A DNA stretch of 40,719 nucleotides, from the NCBI RefSeq assembly GCF_006519715.1, contig NZ_VIDT01000002.1, positions 1 to 40,719 on the forward strand, in the 5' to 3' direction. The notes below the pieces were generated by a model that did not search any database, was not told where the DNA came from, and saw only the letters and a program-made list of their open reading frames with translations. The translations under genes were made by a program, and so were the position numbers. Of the stretch, positions 25,601 through 30,132 are shown in pieces (position 1 is the stretch's first letter; each line of letters begins with the position of its first letter). This DNA is from Ideonella azotifigens (GTDB lineage: Bacteria; Pseudomonadota; Gammaproteobacteria; Burkholderiales; Burkholderiaceae_C).

Positions 25601-27527
25601 GACCGACCAGATCGTCGCCATCAGCACGGTGCAGGCAGCAGCGCTGACCAGCGACCAGCTGGGCGTGATGAGCTCGGTGCAGCTGGCTGCCATCGAATCG
25701 GCCGACTTCAAGGCCATCGATGCAGGCGCACTGGCAGGCCTCAGCTCCGCTGACCTGTCGGCCCTGACGGCCGGCCAGGTCGGCGCGATGACCACCACGC
25801 AGATCGACGCCATCGGCACCGCGCAGATTGCCGGCCTGAGCAGCGACGCGATCATTGCGCTCACGTCGACCCAGATCGCCGTGCTGAGCAGCGACCAGGT
25901 CAACGCGATGAGCACCGCGCAGATCGCCAAGATCGAGCTGGGCGACATCAAGGCCCTGAGCGCCGACACGCTCAACGGCCTGGACGCCACCCACCTGCAT
26001 GCACTGACGACCGACCAGATCGTCGCCCTGAGCACCACCCAGGCCGCCGCGCTGACCAGCACCCAGCTGCATGCGATGAGCTCGGACCAACTGGCCGCCA
26101 TTGAAACGGTGGACCTGAAGGCCATGGTCGGTGGTTCGCTGGACGGCCTCAGCTCGGCCGACGTGGCTGCCCTGGGCACCCACGTTGCCGCACTGAGCAC
26201 GGCACAGTTCGCCGGTCTGGATGCGACCCAGATCGCCGGCCTGACGACGGACGCCGTCATCGCCCTGAACACCGCTCAGCTCAACACGCTGGACGCCGCC
26301 CACCTCAACGCCCTGAGCACCGCTCAGCTGGCCGCGATCGAAGCCGGTGACATGCGCGGCCTGTCGCTGGACGCCATCGGTGCGCTGACCTCGGGGGATC
26401 TCGCCTCGCTGAGCAACGCCCAGATCACCGGCATGACCTCGACGCAGATCCAACACCTGGATGCGACGCAGATCGCCGGCTTCACCAGCAGCCAGATCGC
26501 GGCCATCGACGTTGCGGACCTGAAGACGCTGGACGCCACCACGCTGGACGGCCTCAGCTCGACCCAGGTGGCAGGCTTCAACGCGGCGCAGATTGCCGGT
26601 CTCACGACCGACCAGTTTGTCTCGCTGTCTGCCGCCCAGATCGCCGGCCTGACGACGGACCAGGCGCAGTCCCTGACCAACGCCCAGATCCATGCGATGA
26701 CTTCCGACCAGATCTCCGGTCTGTCCTCGGCGGACATCGCGGCGATGAGCGCCAGCCAGGCCTCGGCCTTCACCCAGGCGACCAAGGACGCCATGGACGC
26801 CGGCCAGACCACCGCACTGGCCTCGACCCCGATCGTCTTTGACCTGAACGGCGACGGCGTGCACACCACCGCGGCTGCCAACGGTGTCAACTTCGACCTG
26901 GACGCGACCGGCACCGCGCACAAGGTCGGCTGGGTGGATTCCACCGACGGCCTGCTGGCCATGGACCGCAACGGGGACGGCACCATCAACAATGGCTCCG
27001 AACTCTTCGGCTCGGCCACGCAGACGGCCACCGGCAAGGCCACCGACGGCTTCGCCGCCATGAGCTCGATGGACAGCAACAGCGACGGCCTGCTGAACGC
27101 GTCGGACATCAACTTCGACAAGCTCAAGCTGTGGGTCGACGCCAACCACGACGGCGTGAGCGAAGCGGGTGAACTGAAGAGCCTGTCCGACTACGGCATC
27201 GTCTCGATCAACCTGCACGCCCAAACCGGCACGGTGACCGACAACGGCAACTTCCTCGGCCTGACCTCCAGCTACACCACCACCGACGGCAGCAAGCACG
27301 ACGTGGCGGACGTCTGGTTCAACAAGGACAACGGCAAGAGCACCACGGGCACGGCGTCCACCACGCCGACCCTGAACGACCTGCTCGCGTCCCCGGCCGA
27401 TGCACTGCCCGGCGGTGTCGGCGACGCTGGCACCAGCCACGCCGCCACCACCAACGTGGCCGCCAGCGTCCTGCACCACAAGTCGCTGGAAGACGAACTG
27501 CGCGCCAACAGCACCCCGCTGATCTAA
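13656..27527 (+). CDS. Giant octapeptide-repeat protein with C-terminal calcium-binding domain
   Basis: This 4623-aa protein has a good ribosome-binding site (AAAGGA, 8 nt) and no signal peptide. Residues 8 to about 4388 are almost uninterrupted octads of consensus L-[ST]-[TSA]-[AD]-Q-[VIL]-[AG]-[AG], about 547 copies. Three-octad anchors of the type (I/L)ETxDxKA, LSTAALKG, LSADQVGA recur in a 10+10+7 rhythm, giving a 216-aa super-repeat. The last about 235 residues are non-repetitive. They carry acidic DxNxDG loops at DLNGDGVHT, DRNGDGTIN, DSNSDGLLN and DANHDGVSE, a domain usual in secreted RTX-type and adhesin-like giants. Export by a type I system is plausible but no transporter is in the window. 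Ser/Thr occur about twice per octad. The S/T-x-x-[DQE] pattern would suit capped short helices, though a beta-solenoid is not excluded. The upstream glycosyltransferase and GSCFA genes suggest modification. A function as a surface or extracellular structural protein is inferred. Confidence 0.85.
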   Translation: MATTVPTLTTDQIAALSTAAVAALTTEDWAAFSNAQIQALGTAQAAAISSSGIAAMSGSQLAAFGTADFSMLKTAAIKALTDAQLAALTTDQFVAMSTGQVAVLTSSQIAGLATNQLDSLSTGQFAAMTSLQVASMTATQVAALESVDVAALSTAAIKGMTADAVTALTSTQAAALTSAQVASLSSTQIAAMDVVDLQQLSADKIRAIGTAAIKGLSADQVGGLTSVQAAALGTAQLAAIGSDQLSSLSTANVAALSSTQIGALSSAQVAAMSNAQVAAIETADVVALGTAAVKALNADQLGAMTTAQYAALSTAQTAALSTTQLQSLSTDHLNALGTAQFAAMSSAQVASLSADQVAKLETADVAALSTAAVKTLGADALGALTTAQVVAMSSAQLAQLASNQLAAMSSAAIGAIETADMAAISVTVLKGLSADQVGALKTAQIAALSTAQVAALSADQVSGLNTANIAALSSTQVGTLTSAQLGALSSTQLAAIDTADIGAISTAVLKTLSADQFATLGTAQLAALSTAQVASLSANQLAALDTAHLDALTTVQYAAMGSAQVAAITATQAAKLETADLAAINTAAIKGLSVDAIGALTTDQVKYMTSAQVAQLSSTQLGALTAGDVGVLSTADITAISTAAMKGLSADQIGGLNSQQAAALSTAQVAALSNDQIAGLSTANIAALGSNQIGTLSSGQLAALSSTQLGAIETADIKAISTAALKALSPDVLGSMTSGQLAALTTAQVAVLSNQQLSGLATDDLNALTTLQFSSLSSGQVAALSADQVAKLETADVAALGTAALKGLGNDAMNALTAAQVTAMGSAQLAALSSGQLAQMSTAAVAAIETSDLKNMGTATLAGLTADQLSHLTTAQVAALTAGQIGALKAEQVANLTAGDVTALSSTQVGALTSAQLGAMSTAQLVAIDSADMKALSTAALKGLSADQIASLTTAQLAAMSTAQSAALGSAQLGSLSSDNLNSLSTSTFANLTSAQVAGLTVSQVANLATKDLAAIGTAALKGLSNDDMAALTTGQVAAMTSNQIAALSTGQLAALNTADIAAIETIDIKALATGALAGLTADQVGALTGAQVGVLSTNQIAALTPGQMSGMSTAGVVGLTSAQVAVLTTAQVAAMGTAQVAAIESGDLKALSTAAIKVMSVDQVSHLTSGQLGALTTDQVAVLSADQLGSLGSTALNAMGTSQFATLTSAQVAGLTAAQVAKLETADLAALNTTALKGLSADGMAGLSTAQVAGLTSTQVGALSSTQLAALTPANIAIIETVDIKALSTAALAGLSSAQVDALTSTQLAVLSSAQIAALTVDPSSLGGLSTADIVAMTSTQVGGLTSAQVAAMSTAQLAAIETADIKALSTAALHALSADQLNNLTTAQMAALSSGQIAGFSNDQLAALSTANLNALGTAQFAALTSAQVGALTAAQVAKLETADLAAIGTAALKGLNIDDMAALTTAQVAGLTSTQVAALSSGQVNALTTADVAAIETVDLKAMGSAQLKGFSADQIAALTSTQVGALATSQLTALSSDQVAGLSAASLAGLTSTQAAALSGAQLAAMSSTQLDAIPTGDMKSLSTAALKALSADQVGSLTTAQLAALSTDQIAVLGTAALAGLSTSNLDAMSTAQFATLNSAQIAALTPDQVAKLSTADLAAINTAAIKGLSADGMASLSSTQVAAMTSNQVGSLSSTQVGALTNAAIAGIETVDIKNLSTAALKGLTATQAGALTGAQATALGTAQVAALSSDQVAGLSTAAVVGLTSAQFNTLGSAQLGAMSTAQLAAIETADIKGLATAALKGLSADQLNSFGTGQLAVLTTDQVGALTTAQLSGLNSTHLNALSTAQFAAMSSAQVAGLSADQVAKMESADLAALNTAALKGLSNDAMAALTTAEVAGLSSNQVSALGSGQVAALTTAGIAAIETVDLKALGTAALKGLSADQMGALTSVQVAALTTGQLAALGSDQVAGLSAAGIAGLTSTQAAALTGSQLAAMNSAQLDAIATGDIKSITTAALHALSADQVATLTTAQLAALSTDQIASMGSAALANLSTASLNALGSSQFAVLTSAQVAAMTADQVAKLTTGDLASINSAAIKGLSADGVAALSTDQVVALTSGQMGALGSSQLAAMTTAGIRAIETVDLKNLSTAALKGLSADQVGALTGAQATAMTTAQVAALSADQVSGLGTAAVVGLTSAQINTLGSAQLAAMSTAQLAAIETGDMKGISTAALKALNADQLGGLGTAQMAALSTDQVAALTTAQLNGLSSTNLNALTSAQFATLSSAQVAALTPDQVAKMESADLAALSTAALKGLSADAMAVLTTAEVAGLTSNQVAALSTAQVAALTTADVAVIETVDIKALSTGAFAALSAEQVGALTAGQIGALSTGQIAAIGANQFAGMSTAGIVGLSSNQVAALSTAQVAALSTAQLAAIESGDIKALSTGALKALSVDQFGALTSTQLGALTSAQTAVLSSDQLGVLGTAALNAIGSAQFAGMTSAQVAGLTAGQVAKMETADLAAIGTAALKGLGVDQMAVLTTAQVAGLGSAQVAALSSAQIGALSTANIAAIETVDLKAMSTAALAGLSSAQVDALTSSQLAVLSSAQIAALPFDPVASLAGLSTTDIVNLTSTQVGALTSGQIASLTSTQLDAIETADIKALSTAVLRAMSADQLNTLTTAQMAALTTTQVGALSTDQLANLSSTNLNALTTADFANMGSAQIAALSGDQIAKLETADLAALSTAALKGLVADDINQLSTAQVAGLTSTQVGALSSAQLSGLTTAAVAAIETVDIKALSTGALAGLSADQVGALTAAQVGVMATEQVAALSPSVFAGLSTAAIVGLTSNQVGALSTAQVTALSNAQLAAIETADLKAMSTAAVKALTADQFGNLTSSQLAALTTAQVAVLGTAQLSNLSSTNLNAMGTAQFAAMGSAQVAGLTGDQVAKMESQDLAALSTAAMKGLSADAMAMLGTTQVAGLSSLQVSALTSTQLGALTTAGIAAMETVDVKQLSTAALDGLSADQVGALTAGQMAALSTAQIASLGSSQLAGLSTAAVAGMSSAQIGTLSSTQIASLGTAQIAAIETADIKALGTAALHSLNVDQIGAMTSGQFAALTTDQATALTSEQLNVLGTAVLNALGSAQFAAMNSAQISGLTAAQVAKMDTADVAAISTAALKGLGVDGMAALTSDQVVALNTAQVGSLSSVQLAALTTGDVAAIETVDLKAIGTAALRGLTADQIGGLTAGQVGAMTTAQINSLTADQVAGMTTAAVHGLTSTQLGVLTSDQIAAMSSAQLAAMDTSDMKSLSTAALHAMSPDQIAQFSTSQMASLSTAQAAALTSDQLAALGTANLNALGTGQFAALNSAQVSALTGAQVAKMETADLAALSTAAVKGLSADAMAALTTDQTVALTSAQVSALGSAQIAAITTADIAKMEAVDFKAIGTAAMAGLTPEQVGALTTAQVAGMTTDQVKALSADQLAGLTTANLAVLGSAQFNAIPTAQLVTLTTAQIAAITTADVKAMTTAAVHALDPSQVAAMTTAQIDAITTAQAAALTADQLSGLATAKLNALGSAQFGALNSDQVAALSAAQVGKLETADLAALSTTALKGLTDVSFAAMSSDQIVGLSSIQVASLSSTQLGGITSAAIAKMEIVDVKALSTAAMAGLLAAQVGALSSDQVAALSTAQVHALSVDQFAGLSTAGVASLTSAQAAVLTSDQIDALGTAQLLALSTNAIKTLTTAALTALVAGDVGALSTDQVQALTTAQLHSMGSDQVAGLTTAGVVALTSAQVGAMTSDQLNGLSTTQLTKLEVGDIKAIATEAIAGLAVASVAALTTDQVVGLSTQQAYALTSDQLGGMTSTQLGAIETADVKALSVGALAGLSSADVAALGATQVAAMTTAQIHALTSDQVPGLSTAALVAMTSSQFAAMTSEQLNALTSTQISKIEAADIKSIATDALHGLGSTAISGLTTDQIVAISTVQAAALTSDQLGVMSSVQLAAIESADFKAIDAGALAGLSSADLSALTAGQVGAMTTTQIDAIGTAQIAGLSSDAIIALTSTQIAVLSSDQVNAMSTAQIAKIELGDIKALSADTLNGLDATHLHALTTDQIVALSTTQAAALTSTQLHAMSSDQLAAIETVDLKAMVGGSLDGLSSADVAALGTHVAALSTAQFAGLDATQIAGLTTDAVIALNTAQLNTLDAAHLNALSTAQLAAIEAGDMRGLSLDAIGALTSGDLASLSNAQITGMTSTQIQHLDATQIAGFTSSQIAAIDVADLKTLDATTLDGLSSTQVAGFNAAQIAGLTTDQFVSLSAAQIAGLTTDQAQSLTNAQIHAMTSDQISGLSSADIAAMSASQASAFTQATKDAMDAGQTTALASTPIVFDLNGDGVHTTAAANGVNFDLDATGTAHKVGWVDSTDGLLAMDRNGDGTINNGSELFGSATQTATGKATDGFAAMSSMDSNSDGLLNASDINFDKLKLWVDANHDGVSEAGELKSLSDYGIVSINLHAQTGTVTDNGNFLGLTSSYTTTDGSKHDVADVWFNKDNGKSTTGTASTTPTLNDLLASPADALPGGVGDAGTSHAATTNVAASVLHHKSLEDELRANSTPLI
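17613..17642 (+). other. Octad-breaking insertion 1 (decapeptide with Asp-Pro)
   Basis: Instead of an octad, ten residues LTVDPSSLGG are encoded, adding 6 bp to this super-repeat. It follows LTSTQLAVLSSAQIAA. Asp-Pro occurs at only a few sites in the whole array. A matching insertion lies 3894 bp downstream. Confidence 0.85.
21507..21539 (+). other. Octad-breaking insertion 2 (undecapeptide with Asp-Pro)
   Basis: Eleven residues LPFDPVASLAG replace an octad, adding 9 bp. The preceding octads LTSSQLAVLSSAQIAA match those before insertion 1 almost exactly, and the position is six super-repeats later. The two insertions are therefore probably copies of one ancestral loop. Confidence 0.85.
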
Positions 27528-27608
27528 GGCACAAGCCCGGCGGGCAAAGGCAGGGCAGGGCACAAGCCCCGTCCTCCACTTGCCCACCAGGCCTCACCCG
27601 CAGACCCC

Positions 27609-27638
27609 AAAACTCGCCGCTGGCGGGTTTTGTTTTTT
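27609..27638 (+). terminator. Strong rho-independent terminator of the giant gene
   Basis: A 10-bp stem (27609-27618 with 27622-27631, AAAACTCGCC against GGCGGGTTTT, one wobble pair) has loop GCT and is followed by G and six T. It lies 82 bp after the stop codon. An A9 run at 27675-27683 followed by CCAGC is roughly complementary to the GCTGG...T-tract, so a larger alternative structure is possible. Confidence 0.9.
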
Positions 27639-27764
27639 GGGCTCGCGCGGCGCGTTGGCCGGGCGAGCGTTTTCAAAAAAAAACCAGCGCCAGGCGTCCG
27701 GAATCCTCAGCGAGAATCCAATGGCTTTTCAGATGTTGGGGCAGGCGCCGCCTCGTCAGGCACT

Positions 27765-27793
27765 TTGGCGATGTCTGAAGCGTGATTTATAGT
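27765..27793 (+). promoter_or_regulatory. Sigma70-type promoter of the serine-hydrolase lipoprotein gene
   Basis: TTGGCG (27765-27770) and TATAGT (27788-27793) are separated by exactly 17 bp. Transcription would begin near 27800, giving a leader of about 25 nt with ATGGATATAA just before the ATG at 27826. Confidence 0.55.
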
Positions 27794-27825
27794 TAAGCTT
27801 CAAGCTCGAACGGCAATGGATATAA

Positions 27826-29304
27826 ATGCACGCAGCAGCTCAGAAACGCGTTGTTGGCGCAATCATCGGTTCGGCCTTGTCTGGCTGTGCATTTGTTCAG
27901 GTTCCTTCCGTCAGCCCACACACGCGCTACGACAACGCCTTGCGGCAGGCGGTTGCGTTCGAAGGTGCGGCGGAAGCAAAGATGTCGCTGGCCGACCGGA
28001 TGGCACGCTGGAAGGTGTCGGGGGTGAGTGTCGCCATCATCGACGACTGCCGCATCGTTGAAATCAAAGGCTTCGGGGTCGCTGGTGCAAACGGGCATGC
28101 AGTCAGTACACAAACCATATTCCAGGCAGCTTCCGTCACCAAACCCGTGGCGGCCTTCGCCGCATTGCGTTTGGTCGATAAAGGCGTCCTCTCGCTCGAC
28201 GAAAACGTGAATCTCCATCTGCAAGCGTGGAAGGTTCCGGACACCCCGCTGCTGGCTGGCCATCCAGTCACCCTGCGGAGCATCCTCAGTCACAGTGCCG
28301 GCCTCGTTCCCGGTGGCTATGGTGGCTATAAGAAGGGGTCACCGATGCCGACACTGCTCCAGACCCTGGACGGAATCGAACCGGCACGCCCCAAACCGGT
28401 CGAGGTTGCCTATACGCCAGGTTCCGAGTGGCGCTACGCTGGCGGCGGCTACCTTGTCGCACAGCTTCTCATGACAGAGAAGACGGGTAAGAGCTTCGAT
28501 AGCCTCATGCGAGACGAGGTGTTCGTGCCCACCGGCATGCACCACAGCGGCTTCGAGACTCCAGACGGGCAGGATGTGGCGGTCGGCCATGTCGCGGATG
28601 GATCGGAAGTCCCGGGGGGCTGGCACATCTATCCCGAGCTAGCGGCGGCAAGCCTGTGGACCACCGCGCCCGATCTCGCCCTGTTCGGCGTGGTGGCAAT
28701 GAAGGCCGCGCGCCATGACCGCCACGCTCTTCTATCGCCGGGGATTGCCGACCTGATGACGACGGCGCAGATCGGCTCACGCAGTCTCGGCTTTGTTGTC
28801 GGCGGCGAAGGCCAAAATCGCCATTTCGGACATGACGGCACGAACGTAGGGTACAACTCCTCACTGATCCTCTACCCCGCGACCTGCCAAGGGGCCGCGA
28901 TACTGACCAATTCCGACAATGCCAAACCCCTGATCGCCGAACTGCTGCGCGGGATCGCCGACGCGTATGGCTGGCCAGACGCCATGGCCACGCCGGTCGT
29001 GGTGCGCACAGAAATCACTGCCTCAGTTTCCGAGAGGTTTGTTGGGACCTATGCGTTCGCCGACATTCAGGGCGTCGATCCATTCAGGATCATTCACGGC
29101 CAGGCAGGCGAAGACCTGATCTTCGACCGCGGCGACGGCCACCGTGAACCTCTTTACGCCACGGCGGAAGGTCTGGTGGGCCCGGACAGCGGCATCACCA
29201 TCAAGGCGGTCACGACCGGAGAAGGCCCGGCTCGGACGATCACCTACACCCGCATCGGCAGGAGCGGTGGCGCGAAAGCGAACCGGCTTCCGACGCCGAA
29301 CTGA
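27826..29304 (+). CDS. Serine hydrolase lipoprotein (class C beta-lactamase/penicillin-binding fold)
   Basis: A short lipoprotein signal ends at the lipobox LSGC (Cys21). The beta-lactamase-type domain has the catalytic SVTK (Ser103, Lys106), TLRSILSHSAGL, and WRYAGGGY in place of the YxN motif. GHDGTNVGYNS lies near the HxG box. The last about 100 residues form a beta-rich C-terminal domain (FVGTYAF...). Such proteins are esterases, D-aminopeptidases or peptidases, and true beta-lactam hydrolysis is not implied. The 492-aa length is usual for the two-domain form. It has its own promoter after the giant-gene terminator. Confidence 0.85.
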   Translation: MHAAAQKRVVGAIIGSALSGCAFVQVPSVSPHTRYDNALRQAVAFEGAAEAKMSLADRMARWKVSGVSVAIIDDCRIVEIKGFGVAGANGHAVSTQTIFQAASVTKPVAAFAALRLVDKGVLSLDENVNLHLQAWKVPDTPLLAGHPVTLRSILSHSAGLVPGGYGGYKKGSPMPTLLQTLDGIEPARPKPVEVAYTPGSEWRYAGGGYLVAQLLMTEKTGKSFDSLMRDEVFVPTGMHHSGFETPDGQDVAVGHVADGSEVPGGWHIYPELAAASLWTTAPDLALFGVVAMKAARHDRHALLSPGIADLMTTAQIGSRSLGFVVGGEGQNRHFGHDGTNVGYNSSLILYPATCQGAAILTNSDNAKPLIAELLRGIADAYGWPDAMATPVVVRTEITASVSERFVGTYAFADIQGVDPFRIIHGQAGEDLIFDRGDGHREPLYATAEGLVGPDSGITIKAVTTGEGPARTITYTRIGRSGGAKANRLPTPN

Positions 29305-29378
29305 TGCAGGCGAGATGATTTCTATAGGCCAGGGTACCAATCGGGACGGGGAAGTCCCTTTCATTCGTTAGACGTCGC

Positions 29379-29801
29379 ATGTCAGCACCCCCGAAATTCA
29401 CCGGTTCGATCTGGTTTGCAACCGTTGTGGCCCTGTTGGTCTCATTGGGAGCACAAGTGCTGATCGACAACTTGGTGCCTATCGCTGCACTCGAGTGGCT
29501 CTACGACAAGCCACCGTCTGAAAATGTTGTGCTCATCGCCGGCCAAACATCTTTCTGGCGCGTAGACACTTTGTTTCGTGCGGTGTCCTTTGGTCTTGGC
29601 GCGTTCATCGCTTGCCTTCTCTCTGGATCGCATTCATGGTCGTTGCGGGGAAGCCTTGTGGCAAGTGCTGTTTTTGCTACGGCATTTGCTCAGTTCCCAA
29701 GACCGGCAGCTCCGTGGCAGTTGGCCATATGGTCCCTAGCAGCTCCCGTGGGCGCGCTTCTTGTGAGCGTCCTCTTTCGGGTACGGAGGGCCCACGCCTA
29801 A
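29379..29801 (+). CDS. Small multi-pass membrane protein of unknown function
   Basis: This 140-aa protein has hydrophobic segments at about residues 11-35, 64-82, 88-104 and 111-130 and an Arg-rich C-terminus (FRVRRAHA). No family was recognised. No clear ribosome-binding site precedes the ATG. Ten nucleotides upstream lies GTTAGAC, and the stop codon is embedded in GCCTAAC. Both are forms of the core sites that bound integron gene cassettes. Confidence 0.6.
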   Translation: MSAPPKFTGSIWFATVVALLVSLGAQVLIDNLVPIAALEWLYDKPPSENVVLIAGQTSFWRVDTLFRAVSFGLGAFIACLLSGSHSWSLRGSLVASAVFATAFAQFPRPAAPWQLAIWSLAAPVGALLVSVLFRVRRAHA

Positions 29802-29802
29802 C

Positions 29803-30000
29803 ACCGCCTCTCCGAGCATTTTTGTCACTGGCCTTGCGGCAGCAGTTCTGGTCTGCAGGTTTCATGCTGCTGGCACGCTTCTCGTTCCCTCCGTCAATGA
29901 GCGCCACCCACTCAAGTTCGTGGGTGCTTTAGGCACATACTTTTGCTTGTTCGCGCTGGCCGGAGCATTGTTCTGGCACTGGGCTCGCGGCGGCGCATGA
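29803..30000 (+). pseudogene. Membrane-protein remnant without a start codon
   Basis: An open frame of about 65 codons runs to TGA at 29998-30000. It is protein-like, with two hydrophobic stretches (SIFVTGLAAAVLVCRF and GALGTYFCLFALAGALFW) and ends HWARGGA. No ATG, GTG or TTG stands at a sensible place, and the preceding in-frame stop is at 29764. It overlaps the start of the region after the upstream membrane-protein gene. I read it as a truncated second membrane-protein gene. The rest of the gap to 30132 shows nothing identifiable. Confidence 0.35.
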
Positions 30001-30132
30001 AGTTCCGCCCAACCCGTGAAGAACCTCCTAGCGCGGCAAGTCCTACGTTTGATTGAGTCGCCATTCGGGCTCCTTCAATGCCGAATTGCACCGAGCCGCT
30101 GCCACGCAGCTGAATTTTAAATTTAGGTTTCC

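Larger units (their letters stand above)
13677..26820 (+). repeat. 24-bp (octapeptide) coding repeats, about 547 copies in 648-bp higher-order blocks
   Basis: The first Leu codon of the anchor octad (LSADQVGA-like) lies at 14301, 14949, 15597, 16245, 16893, 17541, 18195, 18843, 19491, 20139, 20787, 21435, 22092, 22740, 23388, 24036, 24684 and 25332. Every step is 648 bp except two of 654 and 657, caused by the two insertions annotated below. Within blocks the anchors fall at +10, +20 and +27 octads, checked for example at 14541/14781/14949 and 24924/25164/25332. After 25332 the period becomes 408 bp (25740, 26148), which is 10+7 octads. The repeats then decay, including a 7-residue unit near 26172. 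Confidence 0.95.

Noticed and set aside
13656-26820. TAL-effector-like repeats, because octads such as LTPDQVAKL resemble the start of TALE repeats
   Set aside because: The period is 8 and 216 residues, not 33-35, there are no repeat-variable diresidues, and no nuclear-localisation or activation region is present.
13656-26820. CRISPR array or tandem non-coding satellite
   Set aside because: The 24-bp units keep one open frame with synonymous variation and no unique spacers.
13656-27527. RTX nonapeptide (GGxGxDxUx) toxin
   Set aside because: No glycine-rich nonapeptides occur. Only the C-terminal EF-hand-like calcium loops are shared with secreted RTX-type proteins.
13158-27587. Very long antisense open frames (1643 and 3122 codons) opposite the giant gene
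   Set aside because: They arise because the 24-bp repeat with strong codon bias has no stop in the complementary frame. Their translations are low-complexity Gly/Gln/Arg/Ala-rich strings with no start signals.
27826-29304. Antibiotic-resistance beta-lactamase
   Set aside because: It has the general class C/penicillin-binding fold and SxxK, but the YxN and KTG signatures are altered and a C-terminal beta domain is present. A generic serine hydrolase is the safer call.
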